Translations under genes and position numbers: made by a program
Assembly: GCA_949358305.1 (NCBI GenBank)
Contig: OX442315.1
Location: forward strand, 1,984,001 to 2,048,000
DNA length: 64,000 nucleotides
Direction: 5' to 3'
Origin: Strigamia acuminata
Taxonomy: Eukaryota; Arthropoda; Chilopoda; Geophilomorpha; Linotaeniidae
Part shown: positions 30,739 through 40,410 of the stretch, piece after piece
Position numbering within the stretch: position 1 is the first letter of the stretch
Layout: each line of letters starts with the position of its first letter
The notes under the pieces: model-generated
The model's database searches: none
Seen by the model: only the letters and a program-made list of their open reading frames with translations
What the model was told of the DNA's origin: nothing

Positions 30739-31674
30739 TTAAATAGGATACGGACGTTTTAATCCAGTTTGATAGTTTTTATCGAATATTTGTATAATTT
30801 CTAAGATTACATCGTCAGGATCTAGTTCAAATGAACTCTTTACATTTTCTCGTACATTTTGTACTAACAGTTGGTGTACATTCAGCATTGGCTCTATGGA
30901 TTGTTCACATTGTTTATATATATCGACAGGTAAATCTTCTTTATCAGGATGTATTTCTTGTATATTTTCAAGTATCAAATAAAAAAGTAGGTAAGGTATT
31001 CTCTGCAGATGAGTGTCATCATTTAAAATATCTACTTCTTGCCACAGAAACCGTAAATAATCTAAGAATTCACTTTTGAATTCTCCTTCTACGTGTTTTA
31101 GATATTTAGCATTTTGAAAAATTCCAACTGTATTTAATTCATTGCCACTAATAAAAATCACTGGCATTAATTGGTAAAATGCTAGCAGAGATTTTGATTC
31201 CTTTTTACATCGGCTACAATAGGATACCAAGAGACCATTTAAATTGTTCAGATTAAATTTCATCTCAGATCCTGTATTATCTATGTTTGTAACAACGACT
31301 TTCCCATGTTTATTATATAAATTGTTTTCCTTTGTATCTATTACAAAACGTGTTGGAACTTTTGTATTCTTTCTTGATTTTCCTAATGTGAGCATGGATG
31401 GTTTATTGCCTATTTCCACCAAACCCACCTGCTGCATATCTTGTAACATTTTAATAAATATGGATCTCTGATTCACACCGAAAGAATAGAATTTTAAGTT
31501 CTTTTCAATATCTTTGGGCATTTCTTCATCTGTGGCAGTCCCTTGTTCCTCTTGACATTGTGATGGTTGAAACAAAGTATAATAATTTGTATCAAGCAAA
31601 TTCTGCGCAGCTAAATATGTATCATGAACCTTTTTACTTTGCCGGGAATTTAGTTTTATATTTTTTATTTCCAT
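30739..31674 (-). CDS. Hypothetical viral protein, 311 aa
   Basis: This intact ORF encodes an acidic protein. One CxxC (SYCSRCKKESKS, about 152-155) lies in the middle, and the C-terminal half is helical (FLDYLRFLWQEVDIL; LPYLLFYLILENIQEI-type stretch). The N-terminal about 110 residues, with the run FYSFGVNQRSIFIKMLQDM, could be a small winged helix. No family is recognised; P47, the fourth subunit of lefaviral RNA polymerases, would be the missing partner of LEF-4/8/9, but I have no motif evidence for it. The size is smaller than P47 of about 400 residues. Confidence 0.5.
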   Translation of the reverse strand: MEIKNIKLNSRQSKKVHDTYLAAQNLLDTNYYTLFQPSQCQEEQGTATDEEMPKDIEKNLKFYSFGVNQRSIFIKMLQDMQQVGLVEIGNKPSMLTLGKSRKNTKVPTRFVIDTKENNLYNKHGKVVVTNIDNTGSEMKFNLNNLNGLLVSYCSRCKKESKSLLAFYQLMPVIFISGNELNTVGIFQNAKYLKHVEGEFKSEFLDYLRFLWQEVDILNDDTHLQRIPYLLFYLILENIQEIHPDKEDLPVDIYKQCEQSIEPMLNVHQLLVQNVRENVKSSFELDPDDVILEIIQIFDKNYQTGLKRPYPI

Positions 31675-32489
31675 TTTTATATTCCAGTATTTTAAACAAA
31701 GTTATATGTATTAGTTTAATTTTCTTTTTTTAATTATAGTGTACTTTTTTTAACAATAAAAATACGCTGCCGGATTACATACGTAAATCCTTGTGTATAT
31801 ATGTATACCGTACTGCCTTGAACAATGGCCCGGGCGTTTATTTATTTTCATGACCCGACCCCACCCCGGTCGGGTCAGTTCGGGGCGGCGTTTGGTGCAC
31901 TAAGCGCCGCCGAGCCCCCGGCGTTTATTCGAGTCCCGGCGCTTATTCACGCCGGGCCATTGTTCAAGGCAGTACGGTAATAAAAACATCACACAAATAT
32001 GTTTTTTTTTTACATTAAAACACATATATAAAATGGGCTAAAAAATTGCATAAAATTGAAAAAACTTACATGAGGGTTTTCTTTAGTAAAGTATCCGCTC
32101 ATAAACAATTAAACATGTTTAAATTAGATTACTATATGTGACAGCAACAGAACAGAAATCTGCGACAAATCATCTTTGTTTAGCTTTATTCTTTGTTTTG
32201 CTTTATTCGTTGTTTGCTTTATTCTTTGTTTTGCTTTATTCTTCATAGTATTTCCGTAATAGCAACCCATTTTATTGTTTACGCACACAAAATTAATAAT
32301 GAATTTTAATACGTATGAATTATCATTTTTCTTGTCTTAATCCTTTTTTTACCAATCATTTTGTTTCACGAAAAGATATGCTTAAATCGAGTTTCTTAAA
32401 ACAAAAACATATTTAAAATTATCACAAACAAACCGATGAATATAATAATAATGTACATTTCTGTGATGATAAATGTAGTTTGATTGATT
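31675..32489. other. AT-rich spacer holding one MITE
   Basis: Contains the palindromic element at 31807-31978. Short direct repeats of ctttattctttgttttg occur at 32183-32245. No gene is seen. Confidence 0.4.
31807..31978. mobile_element. MITE with 27-bp terminal inverted repeats
   Basis: The ends accgtactgccttgaacaat and attgttcaaggcagtacggt are perfect inverted copies, extended to 27 bp by ggcccgg/ccgggcc. The 172-bp element is very GC-rich in an AT-rich surrounding and has no ORF. The perfect termini suggest recent movement. Confidence 0.85.
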
Positions 32490-32724
32490 TTAGAGTGGCG
32501 CGTACAAACACATTTTGGGTCTGTAAGCGCGTCTGTTCTCATACTGATAGCTTAACTCGCCGCCACTCTTCATAAGACTGTCGTCTAAATTTGGCATCTC
32601 ATAATTTAATGCATTTTCAAAATTGCTCATGTCGGCTCTTACGAAATCAACCAAATCAACTGATTCGTTGATAACTAAAACGTCGCCGCGGCATATGTCC
32701 ACAGTTGAAATAAGTCCTAAACCT

Positions 32725-33721
32725 TGTTGTGACCCGACTGGACCGGGGTCAACGAAGAGTTTCTCTCGTGACCTCGTTTCGGGTGTAAGGGGAGCCGCAA
32801 GCGCGTCTCCCTTCCCTCAGTGCATTGACATCTAGTCAATGGACAGGCGTCTGCCCTGAGGGAGTGGGGATGGCTCGTCCACCCCACCATTGGGTGATTC
32901 CGGTCACCTGTCAACCCCGCTTTGTGCAAAGGAATGTGCCTTGCACTGAGCGGGCAGAACCAACACAACCATCAAACAAGAAACACACGAGAAATCTACC
33001 GTCCTACCGATCAGGCCTAAGTCAAGCACTAGGAGTGACCAGGGACAAAGGATATATTCTTCGTGAGTACGTTTGATTCGTGTTAACCTCCGCAGAGTAA
33101 CCTGCGTGATAAGATTACCGCGCTGTTTTAGCACACCCGCTAGAAACAGCAAACACCACTCCAGTTTAGCGAGTTGTGCAGACAAACGGTCGCACAAGCC
33201 TAAACTGCAGTACAACCACGACGAGCGTTCCCGCCGCTGTGTGACCGCCGGGAGCCAGAAGAGTCCGCCGCTGTGTGATCGCCGGACACCTACAAAAAAC
33301 CCTAAACCTAGACAACAGACCAGAAGTAAGACCTTTTAGGCATTCACTCGCGCCCGACCAGCGTGAGCCCGAAGGACCGAACGAGAAACGTGAGACGAGG
33401 ACGCCATTCATTGCCACGCCGGCCCAAGACGACACCACGTTGCCACGCGGACGCCATCTTGGATCCAGAGCGTCAACAAAGGACGACCTCGACCAGTTTC
33501 CCGCCAACTTCACACACCCCAACCTTTCACCTTTTTATTCCCTTACATATTTTATTCCTTTTACCTGTAAATTCCCATATAATAAATACATTTATTATAT
33601 TTACCATTTTACATTGTTTGCCGTTTCACATTATTTGGGTAACCGCTTGAGTAAAGCGGTATTGCGAGATTAGAGAGTGACTCATACCACGTATCAGCGA
33701 CAGACCGAGTTGAGCGCGACA
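32725..33721. mobile_element. Solo LTR inserted in paralogue A
   Basis: The insertion begins tgttgtgaccc and ends gcgcgaca, giving TG...CA ends, with a 4-bp ACCT duplication (32721-32724 and 33722-33725). The boundaries are exact when compared with the uninterrupted paralogue B. It is GC-rich until about 33520 and has an aataaataca word near 33580. There is no coding sequence, as expected for a solo LTR. Confidence 0.88.
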
Positions 33722-34368
33722 ACCTTCGATCCATTGAACATTGCTGGCGTATTGTCGGTAGACAACATTACCGTGTTTAATGATAGATGGGATGCAGTAG
33801 CTAGCAATGTTCAATCCAGACGCCGAGAAAATGCTGTCAATTCGGTTTTTCTCCTCGTAATATGAAACAAAACCCATCTGTCTACTTACAATTAATTGCC
33901 GCATTCCGGTGACGTAAGTAAACATTAACGAATTGAAATGTTGAAGTTTTTCAGAATTCAAGCATTGAATTTTTGTTTTGTCACAAGGAGTTTTAAAATC
34001 TGCTTGTGTGAACATGATTTTCGCGTGTAAATTCTCATTCATGCTAGCTAATTCCGCTTCTATGGGATATGCGCTGCGCATTTGACGGCATTCTAACCAA
34101 ATTGATTTATCGTCCGATAACACGATATTCTCTGCGGTTCTAATGTAATGTGACAAAGCTGCTGTGGGATTAATCAAATTGCTGATTAACAGTAAATCGG
34201 CCTCATAAGTTGCTTCCAGGTACAAACTTACTGGAGTGTCCTCATCTTCGCAAAGTATTTGTTCCAGTCTTTTAAATTCTCGTTTGGTTTTTGTATAAGA
34301 TGTAAACTGATCGTGTAAGTGTTTGAAATATGAATAGATGTACGGATTTAAGGTATAGAAAGTTTTTT

Positions 34369-34918
34369 GTGCAGTAACACTTTTTGTATAGATATCTAAA
34401 ATTCTGTCATGAAGCGTTTTCTTTTTCATTTCAAACACTCTTGATAACGTTTGAATATTTTCCTTTGTTTGATCAGTTAATGATTTAATTTCATTTATTA
34501 AATTGTGTTCTATTTTTTCTTGCCAAATGGCTTCCACACTGTCACGGTCATGCTTTAATTTTACAGATTGCTGATGTTTGATTTTGTTAAGCTCTTTGTT
34601 AAAGTCCTCTGTTAATTTATTCTTCCTATCATTATAATCTGGTTCCGTCCGATGATCTCTGAACAATTCACTCATTTGACCATCATACAACTCTTTTTCT
34701 AATATTATTCTATTTTCTGTTTGTTCGTTGTTATCTTTTTCAATATCAGCTATCGATCTGTTATTCACATCTCTGCACTCATCTTTACATTTCTTTTTTT
34801 CATTGTAAATGGCTAGTGTTTTTTTTCTTTCCAATGTGAGTTTTTCTTTCATCACGTTTTTATCATACGTAGCTTGAAGTATTTTCTTCCTGCCTTTTAC
34901 CAGATCAACTTTCTCGAC
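34369..34918 (-). other. Variable central coiled coil of paralogue A
   Basis: The segment between the two conserved halves is strongly charged (Lys, Glu, Asp) with heptad-like spacing. It shares no visible identity with the equivalent segment 37208-37742 of paralogue B, whereas the flanking sequence on both sides is about 90 percent identical at the DNA level. The switch is sharp on both sides. Confidence 0.7.
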
Positions 34919-35431
34919 GAAATCGGGATTCGGATTATACGTCTCAATACACAGTTTAGGGATGGATTTACTTACATTGAATAAATTATTTGAATCACTC
35001 ATTAAAATGTCCGTTAAAATTTGCCCCGAGGCTAAAATCAAGCAATTTTTAGGAAAAACTACGTTTTCATCGCCTATTATATTTTTGACGGATTTGAAAG
35101 CACATAAATAAGGTCCTTCGTTTCTGCGAACACTGTCTGACCCCTGCGTTTTGTTGATTATGCAGTTCATAAACGTCGTCGTTTTTTCTTGTAATGTTTC
35201 GTATAAACCGAATTTAATAGCTAAGCAGTTAGCGCAAAGTCGAGGAAATACGTTCGTGGTATGAGAATTTGTGTTTGTGTATTGTTTACCAAAATTGTAT
35301 TTATCTACTTCTGCCAGTTTATGACTTAAAACACAGGATGTATTGACACAAACAGCCGATTTTGCAAAATTTGCCAATAAATGATTGTCATTTGCCAATA
35401 AATGATTGTCATCTGAGTTTACGGAAGACAT

Positions 35432-36327
35432 TTTTTTTAAATAATAATAATAATACTAAAAAATGAAAATTAAAATTAGTTTAAATGAATGAAAAATGAA
35501 TGTTAATAATTTAACAATTTAAAAAGTGTCTTTTTTTAAAAATAAGAAAATAAATTTTAATATCAAAACATCAATAAAATTAAAATTTTATTCTATTTTT
35601 ATTTAATCTGGAAGACGCTATCACAAAGTATCATCTAGATTGAGAATCCAGAACCTTAGTAAATGCTTCTACGACTCTTGTTCGACTCAAAAAGGTGGTT
35701 TTCTCCCATTGGCCAAGCCGTATCACTAGTGTAGTGATCCAAAAATATAGACTAAAACACCAGAAATACATTACAATGTACAGACATAATAAAAATAAAA
35801 ACTACCTTTCCTAGTTGTAATAATACAGACTTGGGTTAAGAGTAATGCGGCTTGGCCAATGGGAAAAGGTCATCATTTTGAGTCGAACAACAGTAAAATC
35901 GGTCATTTCATAATTGTCCAGATTAACATTAGAACGGCCGGAATTTTTCCCTACCTAGAACAGCCAAAACTGATCATACTGACCGAAGTGGATACTTTCC
36001 AAGAGAAAAGAAAGGAGGAGAAGATTTCTCAAATGATTAAGAGGGTGACGATTCTTTTGTAACAACTGTACATTTTATTTCTTCAGAATCAGAATCAGAC
36101 ATCATCAGAGACAAAGGGAAGAAACGGAAATTAAACGCGAGCAGAGCGTCCCAAAGGAACAACCAAAGAAGTCATAGAAGATCGGATAATGAAGCACTCG
36201 GAGGATGTAAAAGCAGAAGTATCAGAATCAGGATCCAGACACTATAAACGCACTTTCATTTAATTTTTTTAATGATTTCGCATGCTAGTGTTTTTAATCG
36301 AAATTTTTTTTTGCGGTTTCATTGATT
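35432..36327. other. Spacer with a MITE, no gene
   Basis: The region separates the two paralogues. It carries a hairpin element at 35679-35891 and then mixed sequence without a coding signal. Confidence 0.4.
35679..35891. mobile_element. Hairpin MITE, family shared with 49551-49700
   Basis: Arms of about 42 bp (35679-35720 and 35848-35891) are imperfect inverted copies containing cccattggccaagc and gcttggccaatggg. The word cccattggcc[ag]agc followed by tat-ac-tgtgtag is shared with the hairpin at 49551-49700, so both belong to one family. Confidence 0.65.
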
Positions 36328-38235
36328 TTAGAGTGGCGCGTACAAACACATTTTGGGTCTGTAAGCGCGTCTGTTCTCATACTGATAGCTTAACTCGCCG
36401 CCACTCTTCATAAGAGTGTCGTCTAAATTTGGCATCTCATAATTTAATGCATTTTCAAAATTGCTCATGTCAGCTCTGATAAAATCATCCAAGTCAACTG
36501 ATTCGTTGATAACCAAAACGTCGCCGCGGCATATGTCCGCAGTCGAAATAAGTCCTAAACCTTCGATCCATTGAACATTGCTGGCGTATTGTCGGTAGAC
36601 AACATTACCGTGTTTAATGATAGACGGGATGCAGTAGCTTGCAATGTGTAATCCAGATGCAGAGTAAACGCTGTCTAGTCGCCTTTTGTCCTCGTAATAT
36701 GAAACAAAACCCATCTGTCTACTTACGATAAATTGCCGCATTCCGGCGACGTAAGTAAGCATCAACGAATTAAAATGTTGAAGTTTTTCTGAATTCAAAC
36801 ATTGTATTTTTGTTTTGTTACAAGGATTCTGAAAATCTTCTTGTGTAAACATGATTTCTGCGTGTAAATTCTCATTCATGCTAGCTAATTCCGCTTCTAT
36901 GGGATATGCGCTGCGCGTCTGACGGCACGTCAACCAAATTGATTTATCGTCCGATAACACGATATTCTCTGCTGTTCTAATGTAATGTGACAAAGCTGCT
37001 GTGGGATTAATTAAATTGCTGATTAACAGTAAATCGGCCTCGTAAGTTGCTTCCAGGTACAAACTAACTGGAGTGTCCTCATCTTCGCAAAGTATTTGTT
37101 CCAGTCTTTTAAATTCTCGTTTGGTTTTTGTATAAGATGTAAACTGATCGTGTAAGTGTTTGAAATATGAATAGATGTACGGATTTAAGGTATAGAAAGT
37201 TTTTTTTGTAGTTGTATTATCAGTATAGGCAGCCATGTAAGTGACGTTAAGATTGTGCTTTTCCGTTTCATACTTCAGGGATAACTCGCTAATTATTTTA
37301 TCTCTTTCAGCGGTTAATAATTTAGTTGTATTGATTAATTTGTTGTTTAAACCGCGCTTATTATTTTCTTCTAAGTTGATAGTTTTATCCAATTTTTCCT
37401 TGTCATACTCAGAATTGGCTTTACTCACTTTTTCATTGTATTCATCTGTTATTTGTGTTTTATACAAATCAAAGACTGGATCCGAAATAAGATCCGTGTC
37501 TAAATTATTTATTTCTGATATATAAGCGTTGTATAATTTATCCAGCTTAGTTTTCCTTTTCGGTTCTAAATCTTCATCAATCTTTTTTTCCTGATCCTTT
37601 AGTTTATTCGAATATTTCTCTGTGTTCTCGTTTTCAGTTCGTTTTATATCCTCTTCATACGTGTGGTTTATATCACTGACATTTTTTTCATAATCATCTA
37701 TCAGTTTGTCTAAATCATTTTCAATAGGATATATTGTGTTAACAAAATCGGCTTTTGGAATATACGTTTCAATACAGAGTTTAGGGATAGATTTACTTGC
37801 ATTGTATAAATTATTTGAATCACTCATTAAAACGTCTGTTAGAATTTGACCCGAGGCTAAAATCAAGCAGTCTTGTGGAAAAACTACATTGCCATCTTGT
37901 ATTATATTTTCGACAGATTTAAATGCACGCAAATAAGGGCCTTCGCTTCTGCGAGTAGAGTCAGACCCTTGCGTTTTGTTGATTATGCAGTTCATAAAGG
38001 TCGTCGTTTTTTCTTGCAATGTTTCGTATAAACCGAATTTAATAGCTAAGCAGTTGGCGCATATCCGAGGAAATACGTTCGTGTTATGAGAATTTGAGTT
38101 TGTGTACTGTTTACCAAAATTATATTTATCTGTTTCAGCAAGTTTGTGACTTAAAACACAGGCTGTACTGACACAAACAGCAGATTTTGCAAAATTTGCT
38201 AATAGGTGATTGTTAAGAGAATTCACGGAAGTCAT
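36328..38235 (-). CDS. Capsid-like paralogue B: Cys-rich head, coiled coil, conserved C-terminus
   Basis: This intact 635-residue ORF has three parts. Residues 1-165 hold several cysteines (CVSTACVLSH, FPRICANCLAIKFG) that could form a zinc site. Residues about 166-345 are a charged coiled coil. Residues about 346-635 form a conserved globular part starting FYTLNPYIYSYF and ending YRPKMCLYAPL. I recognise no family. The abundance of duplicate copies and an N-terminal Cys motif bring the lefaviral major capsid protein VP39 to mind, but this is a guess from layout only, and a tegument or occlusion-type protein is equally possible. The ATG at 38235 follows an A-rich leader like that of paralogue A. 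Confidence 0.6.
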   Translation of the reverse strand: MTSVNSLNNHLLANFAKSAVCVSTACVLSHKLAETDKYNFGKQYTNSNSHNTNVFPRICANCLAIKFGLYETLQEKTTTFMNCIINKTQGSDSTRRSEGPYLRAFKSVENIIQDGNVVFPQDCLILASGQILTDVLMSDSNNLYNASKSIPKLCIETYIPKADFVNTIYPIENDLDKLIDDYEKNVSDINHTYEEDIKRTENENTEKYSNKLKDQEKKIDEDLEPKRKTKLDKLYNAYISEINNLDTDLISDPVFDLYKTQITDEYNEKVSKANSEYDKEKLDKTINLEENNKRGLNNKLINTTKLLTAERDKIISELSLKYETEKHNLNVTYMAAYTDNTTTKKTFYTLNPYIYSYFKHLHDQFTSYTKTKREFKRLEQILCEDEDTPVSLYLEATYEADLLLISNLINPTAALSHYIRTAENIVLSDDKSIWLTCRQTRSAYPIEAELASMNENLHAEIMFTQEDFQNPCNKTKIQCLNSEKLQHFNSLMLTYVAGMRQFIVSRQMGFVSYYEDKRRLDSVYSASGLHIASYCIPSIIKHGNVVYRQYASNVQWIEGLGLISTADICRGDVLVINESVDLDDFIRADMSNFENALNYEMPNLDDTLMKSGGELSYQYENRRAYRPKMCLYAPL

Positions 38236-39444
38236 TTTTTAAATAATAATAATAATGAAAGAACAAAATAAAATTCAAATTTAAATGAGAAAATAATAGG
38301 AAAAAATAAAAATTAGTTTTATCAAGTGTGTGGTGATCTCGATTTATTTCTTGAATGTATTTAATAAATTTCACCACTTGAGAAGATATTGTGTATTATT
38401 TTATTTCACAATAGTTTGACACACGCCAAATTAAATCACATGATTTTGAGGAGAATACACCCCAAGCATATTTTACCCCAAATTGGCTAGGGTGAACGGT
38501 AATTAACCGTTTTGGTGCAACAGATTCCTTTGCTGCACCAAACTGAGCTAATTGCGCAGATTTTCTGCGCAACTCAGAAGTGTGTCAGGCTTGGAACACC
38601 AATTTTGGCACACTCTTGAATATACACTAAAACTAACAACACCTTGTCTCTGCTACGCTCGAGAATTTTGCTGGTATTGACCGTGTCAACGTTTGTGTAA
38701 AACCAGCACCCATTTGCGCCTTGCGTGAATTAGCAACCACTAATTTACGCCATCGAGAAGAGAAGTTCCGACTCCTAGTGAACCACCGCCATTGTGAGCG
38801 CACAAACGCTCGCTATCGCCGTCGTACGAGAAGTCCTTGCTTCCCGTAAACCATCGCCGTCGCAGGAGCCACCGAGAGCCACTCCGAAAAGTGACTATTT
38901 ACAATATTTTTCATAACTTGTAAACCAAATGAGATAAAATTAAAAAATAAACAGATTTGAGACCGTCTATATCTCAGGAAACCTTTCTAAATTGGATGCA
39001 TAGATCTCCAAGACCATCAAAAAAAGCGTAATGGAGCTATGTACAGTCATGGACAAAAAAAAATTCCTTGTGGTTTAGTTTGTAAACTTTCGTTGAATGT
39101 TGTTTGAAATGAAAACAGCGGACAAGAAACACGTCTTTGCTTTTTGACAACTGTATCTCAAGTGTCTCTTTATTTTACACAACCAGGGTTTCTCCCCTTT
39201 TCCACGACAGCCTTGATTGGCTGCTCACAATAATTACCTTGCCTGGGTGGTCACGGGGCGGCAGCGTCCGGTGACCCCCCCCCTCAAGAAACACGCGCTG
39301 GTGATCATCAAGTATCACGAGTTCGATTTCCCCTTGCAACGTGCGCTGGTGATCCCCCCAGCGTCACAAGTCTGACTCCCCCCCTGCAACGTGTGTCAAT
39401 AACCCCGAAACTCTACAAGTTTTTATTTTATTAAGTTTATCTAC

Positions 39445-39549
39445 CAGGTGGCATAAAAATCCATTGTCTTGCTCTAACAACAGTATTAAAAGATAAAAAC
39501 CAGGCAAATAATAATTTTACTACATCTCAATGGATTTTTATACCACCTG
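39445..39549. mobile_element. Small hairpin MITE
   Basis: The termini caggtggcataaaaatccat and atggatttttataccacctg are inverted copies with one mismatch over 22 bp. The whole element is 105 bp without an ORF. Confidence 0.65.
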
Positions 39550-39811
39550 CAGTGTTCATATATAATTAAATAACAAGTCATGTAGAGTTTACACAAGGAG
39601 AGAGACTTATTTATTGCTCGTATACTAATCCAGAGTGGCCTTGCGGTCGTATGTTACATAATATATAACCTTGGGTTGCTTATTGCTCCATCTAGTGATA
39701 ACACTTAACATCACGATACCACACCACCTGGTGATTAACTTAAAACAGCTAAACAGCAGGAAAGTTTTTTGACTATGACTGTACAGGGGTCGTCAACCAT
39801 TCGAAAAATCA

Positions 39812-39927
39812 TGGCGAGTACAACTGTTGACGAATCAAGTCATAGCTATAAAATGTTATAGTACGACATAATCATGCTTCAATGCTAAAGTTTCGTTTTG
39901 ATTCATCAACAGTTGTTGTGCTCGCCA
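39812..39927. mobile_element. Inverted-repeat element
   Basis: The arms tggcgagtacaactgttgac and its imperfect complement at 39899-39927 face each other across about 60 bp. It looks like the core of another small MITE or a cruciform-forming sequence. Confidence 0.45.
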
Positions 39928-40064
39928 CACACAACAATTATTATTATAAAAATATTATCACAGAAATCATTTTGATAAATTGAAATAAAAAAAGTACTAC
40001 TACACATAAATACACAATTAAAAAATAAATAAATATATCTGTTTAATCATTTTTAATTTCAAAA

Positions 40065-40259
40065 ATGTTAAATTTAGATATACACAATGTGAAAAAACTA
40101 ATAGATTGTTTAGATACTGATATTACTCTAAAATTTGCAATAAAGGAAATGCAATTATTCTTTCACATACCCAAATCCAATGTTTTATCACCTTATTCTA
40201 TTTATCATCTTGTTATTCCAATCGATAAAAATTACAATTTTATAGTAAAAAGTATTTAG
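40065..40259 (+). CDS. Hypothetical small viral protein, 64 aa
   Basis: A short ORF of viral composition directly upstream of the LEF-4-like gene, on the same strand. It is amphipathic with no recognised motif. The sequence at its 3' end (aagtatttagttttgaaaaa) is repeated just before the LEF-4-like ATG, which suggests that a local duplication shaped this spacer. It may be a truncated relic. Confidence 0.35.
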   Translation: MLNLDIHNVKKLIDCLDTDITLKFAIKEMQLFFHIPKSNVLSPYSIYHLVIPIDKNYNFIVKSI

Positions 40260-40410
40260 TTTTGAAAAATACATTAGCATTGCATTTTAATAAAGAAATG
40301 AAATTGCAATTAAACTTTAATAAAGAATTTATAAATATAATTAATTTTATTATAAGAAGTATTTAGTTATGAAAAATATGTTTAAATCATATTTTAATGA
40401 GGACACATTC
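40249..40410 (+). repeat. Duplicated leader sequence before the LEF-4-like gene
   Basis: An approximately 45-bp stretch beginning aagtatttagtt[ta]tgaaaaata at about 40249 recurs at about 40358, including the following attttaat block. The second copy contains the LEF-4-like start codon. It may be a duplicated promoter or leader. Confidence 0.45.

Larger units (their letters stand above)
32490..35431 (-). pseudogene. Capsid-like paralogue A, interrupted by a solo LTR
   Basis: This gene is the close relative of the intact 635-aa ORF at 36328-38235. The N-terminal about 165 residues (Cys-rich: CVNTSCVLSH and FPRLCANCLAIKFG) and the C-terminal half are nearly identical between the copies, while the central coiled coil (about 34369-34918) is unrelated. 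A 997-bp insertion (32725-33721) splits the C-terminal part: the main frame 33626-35431 ends in inserted sequence, and the last about 75 residues lie at 32490-32724. The insertion is flanked by ACCT on both sides. Unless it is spliced out, copy A makes a truncated protein. See paralogue B for function. Confidence 0.8.
38236..40064. other. Transposon-derived spacer, no gene
   Basis: Up to about 39400 the sequence is mixed and host-like with GC-rich islands and LTR-like words. Two hairpin elements lie at 39445-39549 and 39812-39927. From 39940 on it is AT-rich like viral spacers and would carry the promoter of the next ORF. No coding sequence is supported. Confidence 0.4.
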
